Under the pieces are notes generated by a model. That model ran no database searches. It worked only from the letters and a program-made list of their open reading frames with translations, and was not told the origin of the DNA. Shown piece by piece: positions 8,444 through 16,979 of a stretch of DNA of 38,432 nt (position 1 is its first letter; each line of letters opens with the position of its first letter). The stretch spans positions 1-38,432 of the forward strand of contig NZ_JASKLR010000037.1 of the NCBI RefSeq assembly GCF_030124325.1, written 5' to 3'. Made by a program: the position numbers and the translations under genes. The stretch is from Sinorhizobium sp. 8-89 (lineage in GTDB: Bacteria > Pseudomonadota > Alphaproteobacteria > Rhizobiales > Rhizobiaceae).

Positions 8444-9103
8444 ATGTCCGAACACGACAAATCCGAGAGCCGGGAAGCGGGGTCACCGGTCGCAACCGAG
8501 GGCGTCCATTTCGCATTTTCCCGACGCAACGTTCTGCAGATGGCAGCAGGGGCCGCGACGCTCGCGGCCATTCCTCACGGCACGGCGCAAGCCGCATCGC
8601 CGGCCGCAACAACCGCAAATAAGGAGGGAACGAACGTGACGCCAGCGCGCATACGACTGACGGTCAACGGGGACTTGCGCGAACTGGAGCTCGATCCGCG
8701 CCAGTCGCTGCTCGACGTTCTTCGCGAAACGCTCGACCTCACCGGCACGAAGAAGGGCTGCAACCAGGGCGCCTGTGGGGCCTGTACCATCCTCGTCGAT
8801 GGCAAGCGGATCAATTCCTGTCTGACGCTCGCCGTCATGCACGACGGTGCCGAGATCACCACGATCGAGGGGCTGGCGAAAGGCGACGAGCTCCATCCGC
8901 TCCAGGCGGCGTTCATCGAGCATGACGGGCTCCAGTGCGGCTTCTGCACTTCGGGCCAGATCATGTCCGGCGTCGGCTGCATCGCCGAGGGTCACGCCCA
9001 TTCGCCGGAGGAAATCCGGTTCTGGATGAGCGGCAACATCTGTCGATGCGGGGCCTATCCGGGCATCGTCGCCGCCGTCGCCGATGCCTCCGGGAGGACC
9101 TGA
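8444..9103 (+). CDS. paoA: Aldehyde oxidoreductase iron-sulfur subunit (PaoA/YagT-like)
   Basis: This is the electron-transfer subunit of a periplasmic molybdenum aldehyde oxidoreductase. The 219 residues start with a twin-arginine signal (FSRRNVLQMAAGAATLAA, arginines 27-28), so the folded complex should leave by the Tat route. The plant-type [2Fe-2S] cluster is bound by Cys106, 111, 114 and 126 (GCNQGACGAC...C), and the second [2Fe-2S] by Cys165, 168, 200 and 202 (CGFC...CRC). This arrangement is diagnostic of the xanthine oxidase family, and the Tat signal on the small subunit is typical of E. coli PaoA. It is the first gene of a three-gene operon, with only 2 nt to the next start. Confidence 0.92.
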   Translation: MSEHDKSESREAGSPVATEGVHFAFSRRNVLQMAAGAATLAAIPHGTAQAASPAATTANKEGTNVTPARIRLTVNGDLRELELDPRQSLLDVLRETLDLTGTKKGCNQGACGACTILVDGKRINSCLTLAVMHDGAEITTIEGLAKGDELHPLQAAFIEHDGLQCGFCTSGQIMSGVGCIAEGHAHSPEEIRFWMSGNICRCGAYPGIVAAVADASGRT

Positions 9104-9105
9104 CC

Positions 9106-10083
9106 ATGCTGCCATTCAGCTACGAAAAAGCCACCAGCGAACAGGAAGCGATTGCCGCCGCAGCCGCGGGCGCGCGCTATATCGCCGGTGGCACGACGCT
9201 CATCGATCTCATGCGCGAGGAGGTGGAGCGTCCCGAACGGCTCGTCGACATCAACGCCCTTCCGCTCGGAGGCATTCGTGTCGAAGGCTCCGATCTCGTC
9301 ATCGGCGCGCTTGCCCGGATGACGGAGATCGCCGCACATCCCGACACCCTGCGTCTGCAGCCGCTTGTCGCCGAATCCCTGATCGAAGGCGCATCGCCGC
9401 AGTTGCGCAACGTCGCCTCGATCGGCGGCAACCTGCTGCAGCGCGTACGCTGTCCCTATTTCCGCATGCTCGACGCGCCGTGCAACAAGCGCGAGCCGGG
9501 CTCGGGCTGCGCGGCGATCGACGGGCTGAACGGCGGCCATGCCATCCTCGGCGTCAGCGATCATTGCATCGCCACCCATCCGTCCGACGTTGCGGTGGCG
9601 CTGATCGCGCTTGACGCGAAAATGCGCGTGCGCGGGCCGGAAGGCGAGCGCACCTTTCCAGTCGAGGAGCTCTTCCGGCTGCCGGGCGATACGCCGCATC
9701 TCGAACACACGCTCAATCCGGGCGAACTGATCCTGGACGTGCGGGTGCCCGGCGGTCCCCACAGTCGCCGCGCGCGCTACCTCAAGGTGCGTGACCGCGA
9801 GTCCTACGAGTTCGCGCTCGTCTCGGCGGCCGTTGCCATGGAAACGGAGGGCGGCGTGATCCGCTCGGTCCGGATCGCTTGCGGCGGGGTCGGAACCCGC
9901 CCGTGGCGGATGCGCGCCTCGGAGGCGGAACTGATCGGCAACGAGCCGTCCCGCCCGGCCTTCGAGGCGGCGGCGCGGCTGGCGGCGGATGGCGCACGGC
10001 CGGCTGCCGGCAATCACTACAAGGTTGAACTCCTGCAGCGGACGATCGTCCGCACGCTGGAAATGGTCGGAGAAATGGCATGA
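9106..10083 (+). CDS. paoB: Aldehyde oxidoreductase FAD subunit (PaoB/YagS-like)
   Basis: This 325-residue FAD-binding subunit passes electrons from the iron-sulfur subunit to the external acceptor. I chose ATG 9106 because GGGAGG (9092-9097) is 8 nt upstream, although the frame is open well before it. FAD-binding motifs are AGGTTLIDLM (about 27-36) and the ASIGGNLLQR region (about 104-113). An insertion with CPYFR (Cys116), PCNKREPGSGC (Cys126, Cys135) and DHC (Cys154) matches the extra [4Fe-4S] site known in E. coli PaoB, which separates this clade from ordinary xanthine dehydrogenase FAD subunits. The stop overlaps the start of paoC (ATGA), so the two are translationally coupled. Confidence 0.92.
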   Translation: MLPFSYEKATSEQEAIAAAAAGARYIAGGTTLIDLMREEVERPERLVDINALPLGGIRVEGSDLVIGALARMTEIAAHPDTLRLQPLVAESLIEGASPQLRNVASIGGNLLQRVRCPYFRMLDAPCNKREPGSGCAAIDGLNGGHAILGVSDHCIATHPSDVAVALIALDAKMRVRGPEGERTFPVEELFRLPGDTPHLEHTLNPGELILDVRVPGGPHSRRARYLKVRDRESYEFALVSAAVAMETEGGVIRSVRIACGGVGTRPWRMRASEAELIGNEPSRPAFEAAARLAADGARPAAGNHYKVELLQRTIVRTLEMVGEMA

Positions 10084-12311
10084 CGACGAATGTCATTGGA
10101 CAACCGCTCCCCCGCATTGACGGCCGCGCCAAAGTCTCGGGAGGCGCGCGCTACGCGGCCGATTTCAACCAAAAGGGCCAGGCCCATGCCGTCATCGTCA
10201 GCGCCACGGCCGGCCTTGGCCGCATCACCGAGATCGGCGCGGAGGCCGTCTCCGGCATGCCGGGCGTGATCGCGGTGATCAGCCACCTCAATGCGCCGCG
10301 GCTTGCCTACCGCGAGCACAAGGGGGTAATCGATCCCGCCATCGGCGAACGCCTGCACGTGCTGCAGGACGATCAGGTGCGTTTCTGGGGCCAGCCGGTG
10401 GCGATCGTCGTCGCCGATACGCTCGACCATGCCGAACGCGCCGCCGCTGCGCTCCATGTCGCTTACGCCAGCGAGCGGCCGGTCGTCGATCCGACCGGTT
10501 TGCTCGCGAGTGCGGTGATCCCGGAGGCCACGAGGCGGGGTGGCCGCGCGCATGCCGACGCCGAGAGAGGCGACGCGGACGGAGCGCTCGCGAGCGCGGA
10601 GACGAAGGTCGACGAGAGCTACGACATTGCCCGCGAGAACCACAATCCGATGGAGCCGCACGCCACCATCGCGGCCTGGGATGGCGACCGGCTGACGCTC
10701 TGGAGCAAGAGCCAGTATGTCGTCAACGAACAGGCCGAGATCGCTGCCATTTTCGGCCTGCCGGTCGAGAACGTGCAGGTGATCTGTCCCTTCGTTGGCG
10801 GCGCCTTCGGCACGAGCCTCAGGACCTGGCCGCACGTCACGCTCGCGGCCATCGCGGCGCGTGAGGTGGGTCGGCCGGTCAAGCTCGTGCTGACCCGCAA
10901 GCAGATGTTCTTCACGACCGGGCACCGCCCCCGCACGCTCCAGCGCGTCGCGCTCGGGGCGACGGCGGACGGCAAGTTGACGAGCCTGGTACATGAGGGC
11001 GTCGGAGAAACGAGCCGCTATGAGGAGTTCATCGAGGCACTGACCTCGGTCTCGGGTTTCCTCTATTCTTGCCCCAATGTGCGGACCCGCTACCGGATCC
11101 TGCCGCTCGACACCGGCACGCCGACCTATATGCGCGGCCCGGGCGAGGCGAGTGGGGTCTTCGCGCTCGAATGCGCCGTGGACGAGCTTTCCTACAAGCT
11201 CGGCCTCGACCCGATCGAGTTGCGCCGGCTGAACGAGCCTCAGATCGACGAGGCCGTGGACAAGCCGTTCTCGAGCCGCTCGCTGATGAAGTGCTACGAT
11301 GCCGGTGCCGAGCGCTTCGGCTGGTCGAAACGTGATCCGAAACCACGCTCCATGCGCGATGGGCGGCTGCTGATCGGCATGGGTGTCGCATCGGCCAGCT
11401 ATCCGGCGTTCCACGCTCCCTCGAGCGCGCTCGCGCGCCTGCTTCCCGACGGTACCGCCGAAATCGAAGTGGCGGCGAGCGACATGGGGCCCGGGACATA
11501 TACGTCGATGACGCAGGTCGCCGCCGAGACGCTCGGCCTGCCGGTCGAAAACGTTCGCTTCAGCCTCGGCCGCTCGGACTTTCCGCCGGCTCCCTCCCAT
11601 GGCGGCTCCTGGACGATGGCGTCCGTCGGCTCGGCGATCCGCGCCGCCTGCATCGCCGTGCAGGAAGAGGCCGCGAAGCGCGCCGTCGCCGACCAGCGCT
11701 CGCCGGTCTTCGGCGCGTCGGCCGATGGGGTCATGTGGGAGGCGGGGCGCCTGCGCCGTCGCGGCGACACCGCGCCCGGCCAGGCCTATGGCGACATCGC
11801 GGCGAGCACCGGCGGACCGATCGAGGCGAATGCGTCCGCCAGCCGTGACCCCGATATCGCGGACCGCTATTCCATGCATGCTTTCGGTGCGGTCTTTGCC
11901 GAGGTGGCGGTCGATCCTGATGTCGGCACGATCCGGGTGCGCCGCGCGCTGGGTACCTATGGCGCCGGTCGTATCGTCAATCCGCGTCTTGCAGCGAGCC
12001 AGTGCACCGGCGGCATGGTCGGCGGTATCGGCATGGCGCTCATGGAACGGACCGTGCTCGATCAGCGCGACGGCCGCCCGGTCAATGCGCATATGGCGGA
12101 CTATCTCGTGCCCGTGAACCTCGACATTCCGGACATCGAAGCGCATTTCGTCGACGAGGTGGACCCGCACGTCAATGCGCTCGGCGTCAAGGGCCTAGGC
12201 GAAATCGCGCTCGTCGGCATGGCGCCCGCCATCGCCAACGCCGTCTTCCACGCGACCGGCATTCGCGTGCGCACGCTGCCGATCCGGATCGAGGACATGC
12301 TGGTCTCGTGA
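10080..12311 (+). CDS. paoC: Aldehyde oxidoreductase molybdenum subunit (PaoC/YagR-like)
   Basis: This is the catalytic subunit (743 aa), which should carry the molybdenum pyranopterin cofactor and oxidise aldehydes to carboxylic acids. Visible features include the N-terminal hammerhead domain (RIDGRAKVSGGARYAADF), the cofactor loop VGGAFGTSLRTWPHV (about 239-253), and the C-terminal GVKGLGE. The Glu of that motif, residue 708, is the expected catalytic base. No signal peptide is present, as expected for a subunit exported with the Tat-bearing PaoA. The XdhC/PaoD-like chaperone that usually inserts the sulfurated cofactor does not follow within this window, so it must be supplied from elsewhere. 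A strong palindrome follows the stop. Confidence 0.93.
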   Translation: MTTNVIGQPLPRIDGRAKVSGGARYAADFNQKGQAHAVIVSATAGLGRITEIGAEAVSGMPGVIAVISHLNAPRLAYREHKGVIDPAIGERLHVLQDDQVRFWGQPVAIVVADTLDHAERAAAALHVAYASERPVVDPTGLLASAVIPEATRRGGRAHADAERGDADGALASAETKVDESYDIARENHNPMEPHATIAAWDGDRLTLWSKSQYVVNEQAEIAAIFGLPVENVQVICPFVGGAFGTSLRTWPHVTLAAIAAREVGRPVKLVLTRKQMFFTTGHRPRTLQRVALGATADGKLTSLVHEGVGETSRYEEFIEALTSVSGFLYSCPNVRTRYRILPLDTGTPTYMRGPGEASGVFALECAVDELSYKLGLDPIELRRLNEPQIDEAVDKPFSSRSLMKCYDAGAERFGWSKRDPKPRSMRDGRLLIGMGVASASYPAFHAPSSALARLLPDGTAEIEVAASDMGPGTYTSMTQVAAETLGLPVENVRFSLGRSDFPPAPSHGGSWTMASVGSAIRAACIAVQEEAAKRAVADQRSPVFGASADGVMWEAGRLRRRGDTAPGQAYGDIAASTGGPIEANASASRDPDIADRYSMHAFGAVFAEVAVDPDVGTIRVRRALGTYGAGRIVNPRLAASQCTGGMVGGIGMALMERTVLDQRDGRPVNAHMADYLVPVNLDIPDIEAHFVDEVDPHVNALGVKGLGEIALVGMAPAIANAVFHATGIRVRTLPIRIEDMLVS

Positions 12312-12314
12312 CAT

Positions 12315-12350
12315 CACGCGTTCGGCCGGCGCCCCCCGGCCGAACGCGTG
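12315..12350 (+). terminator. Hairpin after paoC
   Basis: A 15-bp perfect GC-rich stem (CACGCGTTCGGCCGG at 12315-12329 with its complement at 12336-12350) and a 6-nt loop begin 4 nt after the paoC stop. There is no following T-run, so it is either a weak intrinsic terminator or an mRNA 3'-end stabiliser. Confidence 0.6.
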
Positions 12351-12514
12351 GTCCCCTCCGTCTCGTCCGACGGAAACCCGCACACCGCCCAGTGCGCCCA
12401 CCTTGGCGGCACATGCGTTGCGCTCGACCGCCTGCTGCGTGAAGATGGCGGCCGGGTGAATCGTGGCGGGAGATTAGTGCGGAACATGACGGCAACAAAA
12501 GGGCAGGTCTGCCG

Positions 12515-13114
12515 ATGGCCCCGGTAACGGTCGATCTGGAGAGAGTTCGCGAGTTTGCGGATGCCGAAAGCTTCTATCGCTGGCTCGGCGCGCACCACGA
12601 CACGGCGGACGAGGTGTGGATCAAGATCCACAAGGTGAGTTCGGGGCTCAAGTCGATCACGCCTAAGGAAGCGATCGATGTCGTGCTGTGCTGGGGCTGG
12701 ATCGACGGCTTGCGCAAGGGGTTCGACGACAGGAGCTTTTTGCAGCGCTATACGCCGCGCGGCAGGAAAAGCACCTGGAGCCAGATCAATGTCGACAACG
12801 TGGCCCGGCTGATCGCGGAGGGCCGGATGACCGAGCATGGGCTGAAGCAGGTCGAGCTGGCGAAGGCGGACGGACGCTGGGAGCGTGCCTATGCAAGCGG
12901 CAAGGACATGAAGATCCCGGACGACCTGCAAGCCGCCATTGACGCCGAACCCCGGGCTAGAGAGATGCTGGCGAAGCTCAGCGAGCAAAACCGTTTCGCG
13001 CTGGCCTTCCGCACCCACAACATGAAGACCGAGGCCGGGCGCAAGAGGAAGATCGAGACCTTCGTCGAAATGCTGAAGCGCGGCGAGACGATCTACCCGC
13101 AAGGGAGAAAATGA
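12515..13114 (+). CDS. YdeI/OmpD-associated family protein
   Basis: This 199-residue soluble protein belongs to the YdeI type. The core pattern ESFYRWLGAHHDTADEVWIK is followed by TPKEAIDVVLCWGWIDGLRK, QRYTPRGRKSTWSQIN and a lysine/arginine-rich C-terminal helix (TEAGRKRKIETFVEMLKRGE). This is the usual layout of the family, whose biochemical role is unclear; some members are linked to resistance to antimicrobial peptides. The ATG at 12515 gives the expected N-terminus, although the upstream site (GGCAGG) is only moderate. It appears to be a single gene, followed by a repeat-rich gap before the cyclase. Confidence 0.8.
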   Translation: MAPVTVDLERVREFADAESFYRWLGAHHDTADEVWIKIHKVSSGLKSITPKEAIDVVLCWGWIDGLRKGFDDRSFLQRYTPRGRKSTWSQINVDNVARLIAEGRMTEHGLKQVELAKADGRWERAYASGKDMKIPDDLQAAIDAEPRAREMLAKLSEQNRFALAFRTHNMKTEAGRKRKIETFVEMLKRGETIYPQGRK

Positions 13115-13161
13115 TTTTCCGATAGGTCACGGTTCCACCGCGCCGGACGCAGCCGTAACGC

Positions 13162-13266
13162 CTTGAATCGGCGATGATCTATCCGATTCCGCTTCGGCGG
13201 ATTATGCAGTAAGCTTGCCCGCGCTACTGCGTTCTTTGCGCGTCTGACAAGATGCGCGGCGCTGTA
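13162..13266 (+). repeat. Composite palindromic element, copy 2 of the start-proximal palindrome
   Basis: The right half repeats the double-stem palindrome: TACTGCG (13225-13231), CTTTGCGCGTCTG, AGATGC (13250-13255) and CGCTGTA (13260-13266). The left half (about 13162-13209, GAATCGGCGATGATC then ATCCGATTC to ATTATGCAG) resembles a diverged copy of the B-type block seen intact at 31010-31052. The element ends 17 bp before the cyclase start codon. Confidence 0.65.
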
Positions 13267-13282
13267 GGGGGGCGGATGCTGC

Positions 13283-15418
13283 ATGACACGCGCGCAGCAG
13301 GTGGGCGTCATTATCGGTTTGGCGATTGTAGCGGCGCTGACAATGCTGCGGGCAAGCGATCCGCCATTGCTGCGGCTCGCGCGCAATCTGACGTTCGACG
13401 AATATCAGCGCATTGCGCCGCGCGCCTTCGAGAACATGCCGGTCCGGATCGTCGATATCGACGAGGCGTCGCTCCGGGAACTCGGCCAGTGGCCATGGCC
13501 GAGAGATCGCATCGCCGCGCTGGTGAACAGGCTGACCGAGATGGGGGTGTCGGCAATCGCGTTCGACATTCTGTTTGCCGAGCCCGATCGCCTTTCGCCC
13601 CGCAATGTCGTTCGCGACATTGACGGCGTCGATCCGTCATTGCTTGGCAGACTGCCCGACAATGACGAGATCTTCGCACAATCGATCGTGGGACGGCCTG
13701 TGGTCCTGGGCTTCGGCATCTCGAACGAAGGAAGCTATCGCCCGCCCGTCAAGGCGGGCTTTGCGTTTACGGGCGAAAGCCTTTTCGCCGCGCCGCCGCG
13801 TATAGAGGCGGCGACGCCGCTCCGGCCGCAGCTTGAGGAAAATGCCGCCGGTCTCGGGCATATCAGTCTCAATCCCGGCGCCCCGTCGCCGGTCGTGCGG
13901 GCGGTGCCGCTTTTCCTGAGCGACGGCGAGCAGCTTTATCCGAACCTTGCGCTCGAAGCGCTGCGTGTCGCGCAGGGGGCCACGACCTACGTGCTGGCGG
14001 GCGCCCCGGACGTCCAGGATACGATGACGCATGCGAAGATCGGGGATTTCGTGGTTCCGGTGACAGCGGCGGGCGAACTCTGGCTCTATGTCAGTCCCGA
14101 CCGGGCCGAGCGATATGTCTCCGCAAGGCATGTGCTCGCGCCCGGAGATCCAAGTCCCGCCACCAAGGCCACCATCGAGGGCAGCATCGTGTTCGTCGGC
14201 ACGTCGGCCGCGGGCCTGCAGGACATCCGCACGACCGCCCTCGGGCAGAACGTGCCCGGCGTCTCGCTGCACGCGCAAACCGTGGAGCAGATCTTGTCCG
14301 GCCGCTTTCTCTCGCGCCCGGATTGGGCCGACGGGCTCGAGATCCTCTGCATCACCGCGGCGGGTTGCCTGCTGGTGATGCTGACGACCTTTGTCAGCCC
14401 CGCGGTCGCTCTCGCCTGCGGCCTGTTCATCACCGCCATGGGCCTTGTCGCTTCCTGGCTCGCCTTTCTTTATGGCGGGCTGCTCTTCGATCCTCTTGCC
14501 CCGATCGTCAGCGGATCGATCACGCATTTCGCCGCAACGGCATTCCGGTTCCTGGTGACCGACCGCGAGCGCCGCGCGGTCCGGCGGGCCTTCGGCCATT
14601 ATCTTTCGCCGTCGCTGCTCTATCGCATCGAGCATAACCCGGATGCGCTGCGCCTCGGCGGCGACGACCGCGAGCTGACGGTGATGTTCGTCGACGTCAG
14701 GAACTTCACCGAAATCAGCGAGCGGCTTGCGCCAACCGCGGTCGTCGGTTTCCTGAACACGCTTCTCGATGCGCTGAGCCGCCACGTTATCGCCAACGAA
14801 GGCACGCTCGACAAGTTCATCGGGGATTCGATCATGGCCTTTTGGAATGCCCCGGTCGATGTCGCCGACCATCCGGCCAAGGCCGTACGCGCCGCGCTCG
14901 CCATGCGCGAGACGCTTACGCGCCTCAATGCCGACGACGCGTTCGGCTTCGGAGGCGAGCAGAGCGTCTCGATCGGGGTCGGCATTCACACCGGCATCGC
15001 TTGCGTCGGCAACATGGGCGCCGAGGCGCATTTCAATTATTCGGCCGTCGGCGACACGGTTAACGTCGCAGCGCGGATCGAAGCCTCGTGCAAGGACGTC
15101 CTCTTCGACATTCTGGTGTCCGAGGAGACCGCAAAGGCGCTGCCAGGCCACGCCCTGCTCGAGGCGGGGGCGCTGGCGCTCAAGGGGAAAAGCACGCGGA
15201 GCAGGCTCTTTGCGGTCGTCGGCGACGAAAAAATCGGCGCTTCCGCCGAATTCGCCGAACTGCGGTGCCTCCACTTGAAGCTCGTCGACGCGCTGCGTTC
15301 CCGCGCGCCGAACCGCAAGATCCTGAACGCGGCGAAGCTCAAGGCGGCGAAACTCGACGGATTGGCGGACTTCTACCGCCGGATCTCTCGCCGGGCTGAC
15401 CACTTCGCCGATGCCTGA
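13283..15418 (+). CDS. CHASE2-domain adenylate cyclase (class III)
   Basis: This 711-residue membrane sensor should make cAMP in response to an extracytoplasmic signal. After an N-terminal helix (about 5-22) it has a periplasmic CHASE2 domain (about 30-340, with PVRIVDIDEASLRELGQWPW, DRIAALVNRLTEMG and AIAFDILFAEPD). Three transmembrane helices (about 350-425) and a class III cyclase domain (about 460-645) follow. Metal-binding aspartates are visible at Asp471 (MFVDVRNFTE) and Asp515 (KFIGDSIMAFW), with the substrate Lys in DKFIGD and the NVAAR motif of the transition-state Asn/Arg pair, so the enzyme looks active. The start codon is 17 bp after a palindromic element. The next gene, convergent, encodes a FecR-domain protein, a domain often found beside CHASE2 cyclases. 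Confidence 0.92.
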   Translation: MTRAQQVGVIIGLAIVAALTMLRASDPPLLRLARNLTFDEYQRIAPRAFENMPVRIVDIDEASLRELGQWPWPRDRIAALVNRLTEMGVSAIAFDILFAEPDRLSPRNVVRDIDGVDPSLLGRLPDNDEIFAQSIVGRPVVLGFGISNEGSYRPPVKAGFAFTGESLFAAPPRIEAATPLRPQLEENAAGLGHISLNPGAPSPVVRAVPLFLSDGEQLYPNLALEALRVAQGATTYVLAGAPDVQDTMTHAKIGDFVVPVTAAGELWLYVSPDRAERYVSARHVLAPGDPSPATKATIEGSIVFVGTSAAGLQDIRTTALGQNVPGVSLHAQTVEQILSGRFLSRPDWADGLEILCITAAGCLLVMLTTFVSPAVALACGLFITAMGLVASWLAFLYGGLLFDPLAPIVSGSITHFAATAFRFLVTDRERRAVRRAFGHYLSPSLLYRIEHNPDALRLGGDDRELTVMFVDVRNFTEISERLAPTAVVGFLNTLLDALSRHVIANEGTLDKFIGDSIMAFWNAPVDVADHPAKAVRAALAMRETLTRLNADDAFGFGGEQSVSIGVGIHTGIACVGNMGAEAHFNYSAVGDTVNVAARIEASCKDVLFDILVSEETAKALPGHALLEAGALALKGKSTRSRLFAVVGDEKIGASAEFAELRCLHLKLVDALRSRAPNRKILNAAKLKAAKLDGLADFYRRISRRADHFADA

Positions 15419-15471
15419 TGAGGATGAGGCGGAATAGCCGTTGCCCATCCCGAATTCAATAAGTCTTGAGC

Positions 15472-16440
15472 CTAGCCCTCGCGTACCGGATCCCGGCGGG
15501 GGTCGCCGGGATCGCGCGCGGGCTCGCCATGGTCGGGACGAGAATCGCCGCGGTCGGGACGTGGATCGTCATGCTCGTGACTGGGCCTGCCCGGATCGCG
15601 GCGGGGCTCGTCATGGTCGGGACGCTTGTCATCGTCGCGACGTGGCCTGCCAGGATCGCGAGGATCCTTGTCGTGGTCGACGCGGGGTTTTTCGCGTGGC
15701 GGAGGCTTTGGTGCCTCAGGCTTGGGAGCGCGTCGCGGAGTGACCTGCGTAGGCGGAATCGGAAGCGCCGCACGAATGCTGCAACCACCGCCGACCCAGC
15801 CCAGCCCTCCGGCGAGCTGCTGATTGCCGGAGAGGAACGGCAATGCTGCCTCGTCGCCGAGCGTCTCCAGGATGCGGCGGTCGACGCGGCGGGCGTCCGA
15901 GAGTTTGCCGTTGCGGTTGGCGACGATGCAGTCGCACCGCCGCGTCAGTTGCTTGCAGCCGCCGGGACCGCAGAAGCTGGCCGCGCCGTTCAGCAGGACG
16001 ACGGCCGTTGTCCCGTCGCCACGCACATAGAAGTCGAAGGCGGTGCCGCGAACGCCGATCGTTCCGGCGGGCGTCAGGATCTCGTAGGCAGTGCTTTTCG
16101 ATTTTCCACTGATCCAGCGGAACGTGCCCTTCGTCGCCCTCAGGCTGAGCTTCTGCAGGGAGTTGGAGTCGTCGAAGACGAACTTGTCGATCACCACTGA
16201 CGAGCCCCAGCCTATGGCCAGCTTGGTGCCGTCGCGGAAGACAAATTGTCCCAGTCCGGATTTTGAGGTCAGAATCCGTTCGTCCCGGTGGACCGGGTCT
16301 TTGACCGCCAGCGGACCGCCCGCACCCCTGACTTCAGTCCTGATCCGCGTTGCCTCGCCGATTACCTCGGCGGCCAACGACACCGGACCGTAAAAGATGA
16401 CACCGAGTGCGACGATTGCAGCGCCACGCAAATAAGACAT
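15472..16440 (-). CDS. Exported FecR-domain protein with charged repetitive tail
   Basis: This 322-residue periplasmic or surface protein has a signal peptide MSYLRGAAIVALGVIFYGPV to about residue 23. A FecR-type domain (about 45-165) shows SKSGLGQFVFRDGTKLAIG and the hallmark TPAGTIGVRGTAFDFYV. The C-terminal third (about 225-322) is proline-rich and then a low-complexity D/R/P/H array of repeated units such as RRDPGRP and RPDHGEP, probably disordered and possibly metal- or polyanion-binding. The ATG at 16440 follows AGGAGGGGTGCC. FecR domains of this kind occur next to CHASE2 cyclases in many proteobacteria; here the two genes converge with a 53-bp gap. The link is therefore genomic, not operonic. 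Confidence 0.85.
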   Translation of the reverse strand: MSYLRGAAIVALGVIFYGPVSLAAEVIGEATRIRTEVRGAGGPLAVKDPVHRDERILTSKSGLGQFVFRDGTKLAIGWGSSVVIDKFVFDDSNSLQKLSLRATKGTFRWISGKSKSTAYEILTPAGTIGVRGTAFDFYVRGDGTTAVVLLNGAASFCGPGGCKQLTRRCDCIVANRNGKLSDARRVDRRILETLGDEAALPFLSGNQQLAGGLGWVGGGCSIRAALPIPPTQVTPRRAPKPEAPKPPPREKPRVDHDKDPRDPGRPRRDDDKRPDHDEPRRDPGRPSHEHDDPRPDRGDSRPDHGEPARDPGDPRRDPVREG

Positions 16441-16979
16441 GGCACCCCTCCTGGATCACGGCGACTCTGGATTGTAACAACCTGAGTTCTTCTGCGTGAT
16501 CACTAGAGCAATTCCAGGAACAGTGTGTAACGGTTTTTCGTCCGGAATTGCATAGTTTCAAAGAGTTAGATCGATTTCACTGTTCAACGAACAATGAAAC
16601 GATCCAGCTGGAGCGGGGATTGGCTGAAATATTTGCAGCACTTGTTCTTCGCCCCACTCGAAGTTGCTTGACTATTTACCATGTGACGGGGTGGCGTGTC
16701 TCTAACCCGTTCGGGCTAACGGATCGCCTTCAGCTGCGGGGAATTCAAGGAAACACGAGCAAAAGCAATGTTTTAGTGTCGTGAGATTCACGTCGGACAT
16801 GTGGCTCCGTACGGGCGGGCGCCGTTCAGCAGGCATTCAGCCGTCCAGCGATAAAACGGATGCAATTCGTCCGGCCGCGGTTTAGGCTGGCGCGGGCTGA
16901 AGAGGGGGCCGGAGCTTACGTCAAGGACGTAGCGCGCGACCGGCGACAAGGGGCGGCGCTTGATGAGCGTCGGTGGGCG
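16441..16979. other. Intergenic region with RIME-like element
   Basis: These 539 bp separate the divergent FecR gene and a small secreted protein gene. They contain one RIME-like palindromic element (16508-16603). The remaining roughly 370 bp are less GC-rich than their surroundings, and I see no convincing gene; a 78-codon open frame through 16548-16784 runs across the repeat and is rejected. Confidence 0.5.
16508..16603 (+). repeat. RIME-like intergenic element, copy 2
   Basis: A first imperfect palindrome has arms GCAATTCCAGGA (16508-16519) and TCCGGAATTGC (16541-16551) around GTAACGGTTTTTCG. A linker (TTTCAAAGAGTTAGATC) leads to a second stem GATCGATTTCACTGTTC / GAACAATGAAACGATC. The block order matches copy 1, and copy 4 has the same blocks in the opposite orientation. 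This is the best-preserved first half in the window. The layout agrees with the RIME family described in Sinorhizobium; the exact subclass was not checked. Confidence 0.75.

Noticed and set aside
10017..12170. A 717-codon open frame on the minus strand opposite paoC
   Set aside because: It is the mirror of a clear molybdenum-subunit gene. Its product is rich in R, H, D and A with no domain, which is the usual effect of third-position GC bias.
13637..15448. A 603-codon minus-strand open frame opposite the CHASE2 cyclase
   Set aside because: It is antisense to a gene with intact catalytic motifs, has low-complexity composition and no ribosome binding site or recognisable domain.
16548..16784. 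A 78-codon open frame between the FecR and small secreted protein genes
   Set aside because: It begins inside the RIME-like repeat, has no ribosome binding site and its product shows no recognisable pattern.
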